Source: Daphnia pulex
Taxonomy: Eukaryota > Arthropoda > Branchiopoda > Diplostraca > Daphniidae
Direction: 5' to 3'
DNA length: 64,000 nucleotides
Assembly: GCF_021134715.1 (NCBI RefSeq)
Contig: NC_060018.1
Span: 3,675,501-3,739,500 of the forward strand
The notes under the pieces were generated by a model. It saw only the letters and a program-made list of their open reading frames with translations, searched no databases and was not told the DNA's origin. This document shows, piece by piece, positions 51,515-61,060 of this stretch; the first letter of the stretch is position 1, and each line of letters begins with the position of its first letter. The position numbers and the translations under genes are program-made.

Positions 51515-53040
51515 AAGTACCTGATATTTGTAAATATTGTGAGCATTTTTTTTTTACGCTGACGTGTCAAAAAACGTAATATCCGCTTAGTAACTAATGC
51601 GCCGTACTACATAATACGTTTTATTTGTGTTGTCTGCCTTGTAGCGCTTTATCTATAAGAGGAGAATATAAGTTGTATAGTCTAACCGAGTCTAACTGAC
51701 TATGAAATTCACCTTGAATACAGCAAACCTCCGATTAACTGTTACGACACGCGCTAAAAAACCAAATGTGACGCAACTGGCATAGTAAAATAAACGTCAT
51801 ACGTTAATACGCCATGTTCGATTTTAACAAATAATTAATTGGTATTGACGAACGTCAAACTGCAGGGGAAAATGTACCCTTGTGTTCGTAACTCAAACTT
51901 TAATTTCTGATCTTTGATAAAACAGGATGGAGCAACATAATCGAGAAAAAACGCTGTATTTCTTAAACGACTGATCCATCTTGAAGTGAGGTCAGTAATT
52001 ACAGTAAGGTATAAGGATAGAAAGCTAACCACATCCGGTTAATGGAAAAAATGTGATGCGGCTATAAATACAACACATCTAGCTAGTCAAACGAATAAAC
52101 ACAGCAAAAAATATTCATTCAAAGAACCACGTAGACAAGACTGATTCGTCAGGAATGTCTTCTTCGAACTCGGCTGACGACGTGCTATTCAAGAGGCAAT
52201 TGTACTGTGAAAGTTCGCGGGTCACGACAGCGTCCTTTTTAGTTGGGTCCGAGACAATCACTTCGCAGAGCATTTCCTCTCCATCGGCTCCTTTCAGCTT
52301 CAGTTTCAGTTTGTAGTTGATGCCGGTCGCGTACACTTGGGTCTCGGCATTTTCTATTCGGGTGAGGTTGTTGAACGAGTTCCTTGTGTAAGCGACAGCC
52401 TTACTGGCAAAGTCGGCGATTTCCTGTACTTTTGTGTCATTGACAGAAATGGGAAAGAACGGGATAAAGAGCGGTAATGGAGCGACTTCGGCCATCGCTT
52501 CGGCAGATCCGTTGTTGATCGGGAGACAAGTGTAATCAGTCAACGTTAGTTCGTCCTTAGTCACCAGATCAGATCTGCTCATTACAATCACCTCGCAAAG
52601 GAGGTCGTCTTCGTTGTCTTCTCCGTCGAGTTTCAGCGTCATTTTAAAATTCATGGCGGTTCCGTTTTCTCCATGTACTTTAGACTCGGATTGGACAATC
52701 TTGATCAATGTGCCGTTCTCACCAGGCTTCGTGGGTAAAGTAGAGTTGTTGGAAGAGGAGATTTGATGTGCAGCGAAATTGGCAAAATGCTGCGCTTCGG
52801 AGGCGCTGATGGAAGAGGAGTTATCGGCGACTGGCTCTGTTGCGTTGGGTTTGTTGAGCGAAGCTGAAGTTGTGCTGTCAATAGTCAACGCTACTACGAC
52901 TAGCAGAAAAAGAGTCCTTGTTGACAGGTGAAGATGAGCGGCCATTGTTTAGCGTTAGAAAGAGGCTGCGTGAATTTACCGACTGCCACTGTCACGAAGA
53001 GACTGTGACTGGAGAATGCTTATAAAGGGATGGACATGAT
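51515..53040. repeat. tandem duplication, unit B
   Basis: Second copy of the 1.5-kb unit described at 49874-51379; it carries array gene 4. Small insertions and deletions separate the copies in the flanks, and the coding parts differ by scattered substitutions. Confidence 0.85.
52115..52945 (-). CDS. divergent secreted two-domain cystatin (array gene 4)
   Basis: Single exon, 276 residues; signal peptide MAAHLHLSTRTLFLLVVVAL. Domain 1 has SKVHGENG, domain 2 QVYATG followed by INYKLKLKLKG. The tryptophan of the PW loop is replaced (SDPTKKDAVVTRELS). Several N-glycosylation sequons (NNST, NGT, NGS, NDT) lie around domain 1. The acidic tail EFEEDIPDESVLSTWFFE is missing from its twin, gene 3. 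The loss of both protease-contact loops suggests a changed or lost inhibitory role (inference). A TATA-like CTTTATAAG on the minus strand lies at about 53022-53030. Confidence 0.86.
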   Translation of the reverse strand: MAAHLHLSTRTLFLLVVVALTIDSTTSASLNKPNATEPVADNSSSISASEAQHFANFAAHQISSSNNSTLPTKPGENGTLIKIVQSESKVHGENGTAMNFKMTLKLDGEDNEDDLLCEVIVMSRSDLVTKDELTLTDYTCLPINNGSAEAMAEVAPLPLFIPFFPISVNDTKVQEIADFASKAVAYTRNSFNNLTRIENAETQVYATGINYKLKLKLKGADGEEMLCEVIVSDPTKKDAVVTRELSQYNCLLNSTSSAEFEEDIPDESVLSTWFFE

Positions 53041-53685
53041 TGGCTTTTATAGGGCGAGACGAGCTGAAAAAACCGGAGCACACAAGCAGTTGACGTATTT
53101 ATTTGTCTACATCAAAATTCATCAAGCATGCTATTCTACTTTTTCCTCATGAGGAAATTTGATGAGTCAAAAGAAAACACAACGCAGTATGACGCAATTT
53201 TCCGGTTCAATTATTAAACTTCATCGCACGTTTGCGCACGTTCGTTTTGAATTTCATTCAAAATTTTGCAATACGATATGCTGACCACATCATTTGCTAT
53301 TTCACGCGTGATTCGAATCAAATAACTGAATCACACCAAACAGTTAGTAAAGGAAATGAATCAGCAAAATTAATAAGAAGACTACCGGTATAACTTTCTT
53401 TAAAATTGTTTGGTATGATTATTCAATTAGTTCAATCGCTTTAAAATAATTTCCGTATACACTTGATCAATATCAACTTTGCCTGTATTATTGTATCCTG
53501 ATACAATTGGAGAAGGTAAAATATTTACTCTTTGAACGAATAACTGGGTTAACAGAATGAATATAACACTATTAGCATGAAACATCGTCAAAATGGGGCA
53601 GAAACATAGAACGCATAAAGAAATAATAGCGCAATCAACTTGATGTCTGGAATGTCTTGGCTTCGCTTATCCACGGAATGATTAC
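53041..53685. other. spacer between array genes 4 and 5
   Basis: A TATAAAA box on the minus strand near 53046-53052 lies just outside unit B. Otherwise no gene is visible; the right part is the 3' flank of array gene 5. Confidence 0.4.
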
Positions 53686-56454
53686 TTAGTTTTTTCGTGT
53701 CCCAAAACAAGTAGATTCCGTAACCTTCCTTGTGCTTGTCCAAGATTGGTCGAAAACCACAACCTTAATAATAAATAATAATTTAAGAAAAATTAATATC
53801 ATGTATATGCCTATAAAATATTAAGTAATAATTACTTCGCATAGCATTTCGCGGTCTCCGTCAGCCCCTTTTACCATGTTCTTCACTCTCAAAATCAATT
53901 TGAAATTTTTCCCGAAAAGAAATTTGGCCTCGGCATCCACGACTTTGATTAATTTCAGGATGAAAGGATTGTCGCTTGCAGAAATACTGCTGGTGGCAAA
54001 ATTTGCCATTTCTTTGACTTCGGGGTTGTTAACATCGACTGGAGAAAATCCGTTTGAGTTCAGACCTACTGAACTAACAGGGACCTGACGTTTATTGGGA
54101 ATGGCATCGGTGTTATTTTTTAGTTCAACTTCAGGTGGAGGGACGGTGGTGCTGACGACAGGGGCTTCAGTAATCACTTCAGGAATCTTGCTGGATGTTG
54201 TTTTATCCGTATTACATTTTGAATCAATTAATATGCGCGTTTGACTTCTCTCCTGATCAAAGACTACAACATCGCAAATTTGTATGTCCCTTTCGGTTCC
54301 AATGAGTTCGATAATCAGTTTGTAGTTTTTACCAGCCACTGTTTGGGCTTCCGCCTTGAGAATTCTGAGTAGCGTTACAGGTCCGGAATTCGCCGAGATG
54401 GAGTTACTAGCAAAGGCCGCAATTTCTTTGACTTTAACGTCTTCCACATCGAGGGAAGCGAATCCATCGCTGCTGTTTACACCGCGAAGGATAGGTGTGT
54501 AGCGAGGAACATAACGTGGACCAGCTACTCTGATAGTTTTGATTGGCAAACAGTTTGATTCGCTTAATATTCTCGTATTCGACCAAGTCTGGAAAAAAAC
54601 AATTATTTCGCACAAGAGATCGCCGGATTGAAAAGTTGGAATTCCTGCCGTAGTTTCTTTGACCATACTGTCTAGTTTGAGAGTCAGTTTGTAGTTTCTA
54701 CCGGCGGCATGAGCTTGTGACTCAGCTTTCACTATTTCGGCCAATGCGACAGGATTGCGGGTGTTTGATATCACGTGAGTTGCGAAATAAGCCATTTCTC
54801 TGACGTCGTCGGCTTGAACATCGGCGGGAGAAAATCCGCTCAAGGGTGGTAAAGAGGATTCAAGAATAACCTCGTCAATCGTCCTGACTGTTGCATTTCT
54901 AATGGGCAAACAAAGGGAATCTGTCATCTTGCGGTAGTCCTCTTTCTGATCAAAAACAATAATTTTGCATAGGAGATTTTCTGCTTTGGCTCCGGCAATG
55001 AAATGGTCTAGCTCAAGCGTAAGTTTGTAGTTTGTACCACCAAAAACCCTCGCTTCGGCACTGAGAATTCTTTGCAACGAAAGAGTTATCGAATTTCTAC
55101 TAGACGAAATGGCGGTTGTGGCATAGGCAGCGATTTCTTTGACGTAAGAATTGTCGACATCAACCGGAGAGTATCCGTCTTCGACGTGACTTGGAACGAG
55201 AAGAATTTCGCTTTTATTGGGGGAAGTTTCGCTCACGTCGATCAGACTAAACTCTTCGTCAAAGGGATTCAGTCCGCCGGGAAGATGAGTTCGGTTGAGC
55301 GAAGTGTCTTCCGCCTTTACCCTAGTGAATCCACCGCCAATCATACGCTCGGGAATTTTTTTGAATGAATCTTCTTCTTCTTCCACATTTCCTTTTGAAA
55401 ATCCACCACTAGGAATGTGGCGTTTGTTGGGCGGTGATATGTCTTCTTCATTTGTGAGGGGAAGCCCTCCGTCAATCGGTTTTGCAGCGCTTGGAATCGC
55501 CAGTACATGCAAAGAATCTTTAAACGACAAGAAGCCCTTGGTACCTGCTGTCGAACCACGAATAGCTTTATCGATAACGGCAGACGGATTTTTATTCTGC
55601 GTACAATTCCACTCGGCCAGGATCCTCGTTTTGGTCCACGGCTGGTTAAAAACAACCACCTTGCAGAGTAAGAATCTTTCGGTCTCGACAACGGCGATGG
55701 GCTGGCTGATTTCCAGAGTCAATTTGTAGTTGGTACCGGCAACGGCCTGAGACTCTGCTGTAACAATTTTGGTAACTTTAGTGGGTCCCGAATTCCTCTT
55801 GGATTCAAGGACCTTACTAGCAAAGATTGCCATTTCCTTCACTTCCGGATTTTCGACCTCAGTTGGATAAAAGCCTCCTCCGATAGGACGAGATACGCTT
55901 GGAATGTGTCGTTTACTTAAGGTTGCACTATTGTTGATTGGGGCTGAACCACTCAGTCCCAGGTCGTCGTCCTGAGGGACTGATGGGTTTTTATTGGGGA
56001 AGCAATGCGACTCGCTTAAAATTCGCGTGGACGTCCAGGTCTGGTCGAAGACAATAACATCACAAATAATCGAACTATCGATAGCGAGAGGTTGGTTGAG
56101 TTCCAGAGTCAATTTGTAGTTGATGCCAGCAACATTTTCCGACTCCGCCTTGACTATTTTGATAAGTTTAGTGGGACCAGATTTACTTTTCTTGGATGCT
56201 ATGGTAGAAGTGGCGAAAGTGGCAATCTCCTTAACCGCAGGATCGTTAACATCAATCGACGAAAACCCACCACCGATTGGAGCTGAATTTTCCAATCCTT
56301 CTTCAGTTTTGATTGGCAAATTGGTCTGAAGCTTTTCACGTTTAGGACGAATCCAGGTGAGAAATGGACGTTTGTCAGGGGAAGCAGAGGCGTCGGCGAT
56401 CAACGCCAGGACAACCGATAAGAAAAGAACCGTTACAAAAAATGTGTGTCCCAT
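53686..56454 (-). CDS. six-domain multicystatin (array gene 5)
   Basis: Two exons, 53836-56454 and 53686-53763, giving 898 residues. The start at 56454 (MGHTFFVTVLFLSVV, a clean signal peptide) is preferred to an upstream in-frame ATG. Cystatin domains lie at about residues 61-151, 191-284, 427-515, 540-625, 664-747 and 802-892. The QxVxG position reads ENVAG, QAVAG, RVFGG, QAHAAG, QTVAG and KFLFG. The PW loop is exact only in domain 2 (QPWTKTR); domains 1, 4 and 6 have TW or SW, and domains 3 and 5 have none. Linkers carry dibasic KR sites (SKRHIPS, NKRHIPS, NKRQVPV) that could be cut by furin-like proteases. The only intron of the array (donor GAA then GTAATT) splits domain 6 between its Cys strand and its PW strand. 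Confidence 0.92.
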
Positions 56455-56770
56455 TTTTGGATCTGTTGTGTCCAGCACCACGAAACGAACAACCGACGCG
56501 AAAACTTCACGTGCAACGAATGACAACTGAATCACTGAATTACATTATATTAGTATCCTCACTGTTCGATTTCACTAAATTTCTAGTCGAATTTTCTTGT
56601 TTGTCCAGAATGTCAAGAGAGAAAATTCGAGAAAGTCAATCGAGAAGGGAAAGAAAACAAATTGGTGTTATCTTTATATAGGAGCGTCAAGGCAAGGAAA
56701 CAAAAAAAAAGCACAAATAACAAGAAAACGTTGTCGCTCCTATGAAGAAAGTTGAAGCTATTTTGTAAGC

Positions 56771-57815
56771 AATCACGAACGTATTCGAAATGTGCATGCA
56801 GTGAAATTCCTCAATAACGATTGTGGACAGTCGCGCAATCCCTACGATACTAATTGCTAATACAACAGTTGATAGCTAATCTGGTATAATATGATACAAC
56901 ATGAAAAATGTGACTTAACTCGTCGTAGTATTGTTTCTGCTAATCTGGTATAACTTAAGTCCGGGCCAAGGGGTCCGCAACTCAAATTTACTTTTTTTTT
57001 TTTTTACTTTTTCCTTGCTTTATTTTTCCTTTTTTACTTTTGAGATAGGCTTTCCTTCAAGCGAAAATAAAAGGGTAGAGAGGGGAGGGGGAGGAGGGGG
57101 GGTTCGTTCGCGCTCGCGCGCCCTTCTTTTAGACTTTTAGCACGTAAAGTAAATTTCCTTTTTTTTCCTTTTTTCACTTTTTTTTGCTTTTTTACCTTTT
57201 TTATTGTAGTAAATTTGAGTTGCGGACCCCTTGGTCCGGGCTTCCTGCATCTGGGGATTTTCCCATCGGAATTGGTAATTTTACAAAAATGTCTGATTCT
57301 GAACTTTTGACAAAGTGCGCGACGGATAATCTTGGGGAATGGGAGGTGGAAACTGTTGAATAATTAAATTAAGCGTGACTTACCGAAATGGAAATAGATA
57401 TCAGCCCGTCCAGAATCCAACGAAAATCACCTACTCCAGTACTCCGTCTCCGTCCATCACACTTAGCGCACTAGTGTATTAAAAGAAAACGGTGAATGAG
57501 CAATGATTGTAAAGTACAGCACCATGTACACTTTTTAAAACAGAAGTTACACATGTAATTTAAAAAATTAAAAGCTCTCGAAGGAAAAGTTTACACGACG
57601 TAGAGAAATGCACCTGCAGTCCTGCACCGCCTGCACACCCGACTAAAAAATACTATTGAACTATTGCCACTGTCCCACTGATTTATTTTTTGAAAAATGT
57701 AATTGTGATGTAATAAATAGGGGGAGAGTTGGGAAATGAACTATCAGGGAAGTGAACCCTTCCCTTCCCCTGAGAAAAAAAGGAAGATCATAACAAAAAA
57801 AAAAAGGTATACCCA
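56771..57815 (+). pseudogene. FAAH2: broken copy of FAAH2 exons 3-4 and intron 4
   Basis: Positions about 56771-56872 match the end of FAAH2-B exon 3 (GCAATCACGAACGTA..., CGCAATCCCTACGATAC). Positions about 57241-57280 match exon 4 (CTTCCTGCATCTG..., GGAATTGGTAATTTT). Positions 57281-57815 match the unusual long intron 4 of FAAH2-B (ACTTACCGAAATGGAAAT, CCCGTCCAGAAT, GGTATACCCAACC). It keeps intron sequence, so it arose by DNA duplication and not retrocopying. It came from copy B, since copy A lacks that intron sequence. Reading frames are damaged, and the flanking exons are missing. It lies on the plus strand inside the minus-strand cystatin array. Confidence 0.88.
56960..57240. mobile_element. 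281-bp inverted-repeat element inserted in the FAAH2 pseudogene
   Basis: The 32-bp ends (TCCGGGCCAAGGGGTCCGCA... and its inverse ...CCCTTGGTCCGGG) match perfectly over the inner 26 bases and with two mismatches outside. The middle is pyrimidine-rich on the left and contains GTTCGCGCTCGCGCGCCC. No coding capacity. It lies at the intron 3/exon 4 border of the FAAH2 relic and abuts the exon 4 match. No clear target duplication could be read. Confidence 0.75.
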
Positions 57816-58231
57816 ACCCCATGAAACGCTTAAACCGCCCCAAATTTTCAACGTTATAATTCCCCCTCTCCTTCTTGTCAAAATATGATCATTTTATTAC
57901 AAAAGGTATACCCAAACCTTCCGAAAAAGGAAGCGAACCACTTCCACTTGCCAAAAGTGCCATAAACAAAATTCGTATTAGGTAAATTTGTATTTTCTTC
58001 ATCGTGCATTTCTAGGAATCTCATATCAATCATCAATGAAACATAAATTGATTTATTATCAATATCAAATTGACGTATTTCGTAACCAGGGAAAGCGCAT
58101 ACTATTCGAAACATGATTTAAATGAGTAAGGTGTATACTAGGTGATACACAATAACAAAATTGAATAACATAACGAAGGGTAACACAGGAGATGTAATGG
58201 GTTTTTAAAAACTGCGAGGCTTGTAAATGCA
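57816..58231. other. spacer between FAAH2 relic and array gene 6
   Basis: A further copy of the GGTATACCCAA motif lies at 57905-57915. No gene is seen; the right end is the 3' flank of array gene 6. Confidence 0.4.
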
Positions 58232-59995
58232 TTACGAATTTCTTCGAGTTGCAAAACAAGTGGACTCTGTTAGTGTGCGCGAGTTTGTCCACGAAGAGTT
58301 ACTTTTCCATGTCGCCTGCTCGAAAACTGAAACTACACATAGGAGACTTTCCTCAGCTCCATCGTCCAGCTCTAGCGTGAGTTTAAAGTTTCTGCCGACC
58401 GCGTCTACAACTTGCCACTCGGCTTTGAGAATTTTTACTAATTTGACAGGTGCAGAATGACCGCTTGACGCCGCTGCCGTGTTGGCCACCTTCATCGCAA
58501 ACTCTGCTACAGCTTTGACATCAGGATCGTCTACATCAATCGAAGAGAATTTGTTAATATTGTCGATTGCGACGACAGGTACTTCGCGTTTGGGGAGCGA
58601 ATCATTTTCTTTGCTTGGCAATGATCCACGTGCAGATGATGAATTCTTGGGCGAATTTTCCCCAACAACAATTGGTTTATCGCTTGTTGGGTTGTTATTG
58701 ACTTTGCATCTGTGTTCACTTAGAATCCTTGTCTTTGTCCAGCTCTGGTCGAAGACCAAAGCATCGCAAATTAGAAATTTTTCAGTGGCCAGTGGCTGAT
58801 TGAGTTCCAGAGTGAGCTTGTAGTTGGTACCAGCAACGATTTGCGATTCGGCCTTGGCTATTTTAGTAACCCGAGCGGGTCCAGAGTTCCTCTTGGACGC
58901 AATGGCGGTACCGGCGAAGATGGCAATCTCTTTGACGTCGTTGTCAACATCAATCGGGGAAAACCCTCCTCCAATCGGACGCTGAGTCGTCGGAATTTGG
59001 CGTTTAGCTGGTGAAGCATCAGCAGCAACATTGTTCGGTGGGAACAATCCACTTGTGAACGGGTTTGTCCCATCCAATGCGGACTCAACTTCGGAGGTTG
59101 AATCGCTAGCGATAGGAATTGATTTAGTGTCAGAGCAGTCACTTTCTCTGAGTATTCTTGTGGATGTCCAGCTTTGGTCGAAAACGACAACTTCGCAATT
59201 GATAAAGCTCTTCGAGAAGCTATTAACTTCTTCCTCGTCCAGATTCTCAAGTCTAAGAACCAATTTGAAATTTTTACCTGCAACATCTTCGGCTTCCGCT
59301 AGAATGATCTTGTTTAATTTTAGAATTGAATTTTGGCTTTTTGATAGCGCTTTGGTGGCAAAAAGAGCAATTTCTTTGACTTCGACGTCATCTACATCGA
59401 TCCGGTAAAATCCCACACTTATCGGGCGGGATGTGCTAGAAACTTGGCGTTTGGCGAGTGACTCGTCCACATTGAAAGAAAACCCACCGACATTCTGATT
59501 TGAAAAACCAGGAACCTGCAGTTGAGTGAGAGAAGATTCATCGAAAGTAGTAATGGGTGGGAACCCACCGGAATTGGGACGTGAAACACCAGGGACTTGC
59601 AGTTTCGTAAACGAATCTTCTTGATCAATCGATGAAAATGCTGCACCTGCACTCGGGCGTGAAACCCCAGGAACGTGAAGCTTAGTGAGTGAATCGTCTT
59701 CTTCGACGGACGAAAATGCGCCCAGATTCGGACGTGAAAAGCCGGGAACCTGCAATCGAGTTAGCGAAGATTCGTCCAAACTTGACGGAAGGAATCCGCT
59801 GGAAATCGGCCCTCCCGTACCAAGAAAAGCGTCATCCGTTTTGATCGGCGTGCTGATGGGTAAGCCAATTGGGCGTTTGTCGCGTTTAACACGAACGTGT
59901 CGTTGGTTGAGCGAATTCGAAGTAGCTCCGGCGAAAATCAACACTAAGACTACCAGTAGCAAAAGGCCCTTTGTAGGCAAATATTGGGCAACCAT
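58232..59995 (-). CDS. three-domain cystatin with repeated linker (array gene 6)
   Basis: Single exon, 587 residues. Signal peptide (LLLLVVLVLIFAGATS), then RVKRDKR, a furin-type site. Residues 76-204 form about five 26-residue repeats of the type SLTKLQVPGVSRPN-GGF, the last merging into the first cystatin domain. Cystatin domains lie at about 190-287, 338-430 and 480-580, with loops EDVAG, QIVAG and QVVDAVG (two-residue insertion) and QSW, QSW, SSW at the second contact. KR sites precede domains 1 and 2 (AKRQVSS, AKRQIPT), and KREVP lies before domain 3. Domains 1-2 resemble domains 1-2 of array gene 5, so the two genes share ancestry. Confidence 0.92.
   Translation of the reverse strand: MVAQYLPTKGLLLLVVLVLIFAGATSNSLNQRHVRVKRDKRPIGLPISTPIKTDDAFLGTGGPISSGFLPSSLDESSLTRLQVPGFSRPNLGAFSSVEEDDSLTKLHVPGVSRPSAGAAFSSIDQEDSFTKLQVPGVSRPNSGGFPPITTFDESSLTQLQVPGFSNQNVGGFSFNVDESLAKRQVSSTSRPISVGFYRIDVDDVEVKEIALFATKALSKSQNSILKLNKIILAEAEDVAGKNFKLVLRLENLDEEEVNSFSKSFINCEVVVFDQSWTSTRILRESDCSDTKSIPIASDSTSEVESALDGTNPFTSGLFPPNNVAADASPAKRQIPTTQRPIGGGFSPIDVDNDVKEIAIFAGTAIASKRNSGPARVTKIAKAESQIVAGTNYKLTLELNQPLATEKFLICDALVFDQSWTKTRILSEHRCKVNNNPTSDKPIVVGENSPKNSSSARGSLPSKENDSLPKREVPVVAIDNINKFSSIDVDDPDVKAVAEFAMKVANTAAASSGHSAPVKLVKILKAEWQVVDAVGRNFKLTLELDDGAEESLLCVVSVFEQATWKSNSSWTNSRTLTESTCFATRRNS
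59384..59770 (-). repeat. 78-bp coding tandem repeat (26 residues x about 5)
   Basis: This stretch encodes residues 76-204 of array gene 6. The unit core is LT(K/R/Q)LQVPG(F/V)SRPN followed by GGF-SS and an acidic DE(E/D)S. Units differ from each other by several substitutions, so expansion is not brand new. Confidence 0.85.
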
Positions 59996-60829
59996 TTTGT
60001 GTGTGTTAGAAGAGGCTGTGCGGCTATGACGAAGTGGAGAACTATTACTGACTCCAAGAATTCACATCTGACGAATCTTAACAAAACGGCGAAACCAACT
60101 TATCGTCGTTTTTTTCGATTTCACTAAGTTTCTATTCAGGTTCCGAGCGTTTGTACCCGTCAGCGAGAAAAGGAAAGTCAATCTGATAGAAATGTGAAAG
60201 TGAAAATAAAACTGTATCATGTGTTAACTTTGATTCGATTTCACCAAATTTCTAGTCAGATTTCGAGCCTTTCTATCTAGGAAGGAAAGAGAAAGAAAAC
60301 ATCTAGAAAAAAAACGAGTTTAAACAGGTAAAAGGAATTTTCGATTGTCAAACGGTTTTTTGCCATCCAAAAGTGACCTAACCTGTCTCTTTCAGCCCGT
60401 TATAGCGTTACATTCATGCGTAGTTTTACAATCTCGTGGATAAATATTGTAGTTCTATTTTCGATCTTGGGTTGTCTTGACATTCTAATAAAATGTAGGG
60501 AACAAGCAAGCGCTAATCTAACGATTCAAAAGTAAAAGCGAGTAAAAGCCGAATTTAGTTTTCATATGTAAATTGGTTTCTTTGTCTCGTCGTTGCATTA
60601 ACAAGTTCTGTTGACTTTTAAAAAGGTCCTCCCGCCAAATGCCAGAACGATGGAAAAAGATATTTGGAACAGATGCGATTTCCAAGAAATGTTTTTGAAA
60701 ATATTCCACGGGAGGCGCCATCAGAAGAGAGCGAAAGTCCTGCTGACTTGGCAAGTGAATCTCATATTTCTTTGATAGAGAATATGACTTGATTTTGTAA
60801 AGGCCTTTGACAATTGGCCGTTACCGTGC
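59996..60829. other. upstream region of array gene 6
   Basis: Two similar segments (TTCGATTTCACTAAGTTTCT near 60115 and TTCGATTTCACCAAATTTCT near 60235) recur here, and again upstream of array gene 5 near 56570, suggesting a duplicated promoter segment. No gene recognised. Confidence 0.4.
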
Positions 60830-61039
60830 CTACGACGTTGGCGTCATCAGTTGGCCGATTAAATACGTCAATTTGCCATCAATGTTGTTATTGACGAATG
60901 TGGCTGAAGCAGCGCCATCAATGACGAGTTTCAATTGGAATATTCGACGGATGAGCGAGTAGAGAGCAACCAACAGAAGAAGTGACGTCGCCAATGTACG
61001 TGCTATTTTTTGGGTTTGGATTTGTTGCGTCGAAGTCAT
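60830..61039 (-). CDS. small secreted-type reading frame sharing the cystatin leader region
   Basis: 69 residues from the second ATG (MTSTQQIQTQKIARTLATSL), with a hydrophobic leader LATSLLLLVALYS and a short body ending QLMTPTS. The upstream sequence contains GACTCTTTGCATTGG, like the transcript leader of array gene 1 (GACTCTTTGCATCGG), and a minus-strand TATAAAA near 61110. It may be a cystatin gene reduced to its leader or a novel small secreted protein. No cystatin motif is visible in the body. Confidence 0.4.
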   Translation of the reverse strand: MTSTQQIQTQKIARTLATSLLLLVALYSLIRRIFQLKLVIDGAASATFVNNNIDGKLTYLIGQLMTPTS

Positions 61040-61060
61040 TTTAACGAAACGAGTTGCCAA

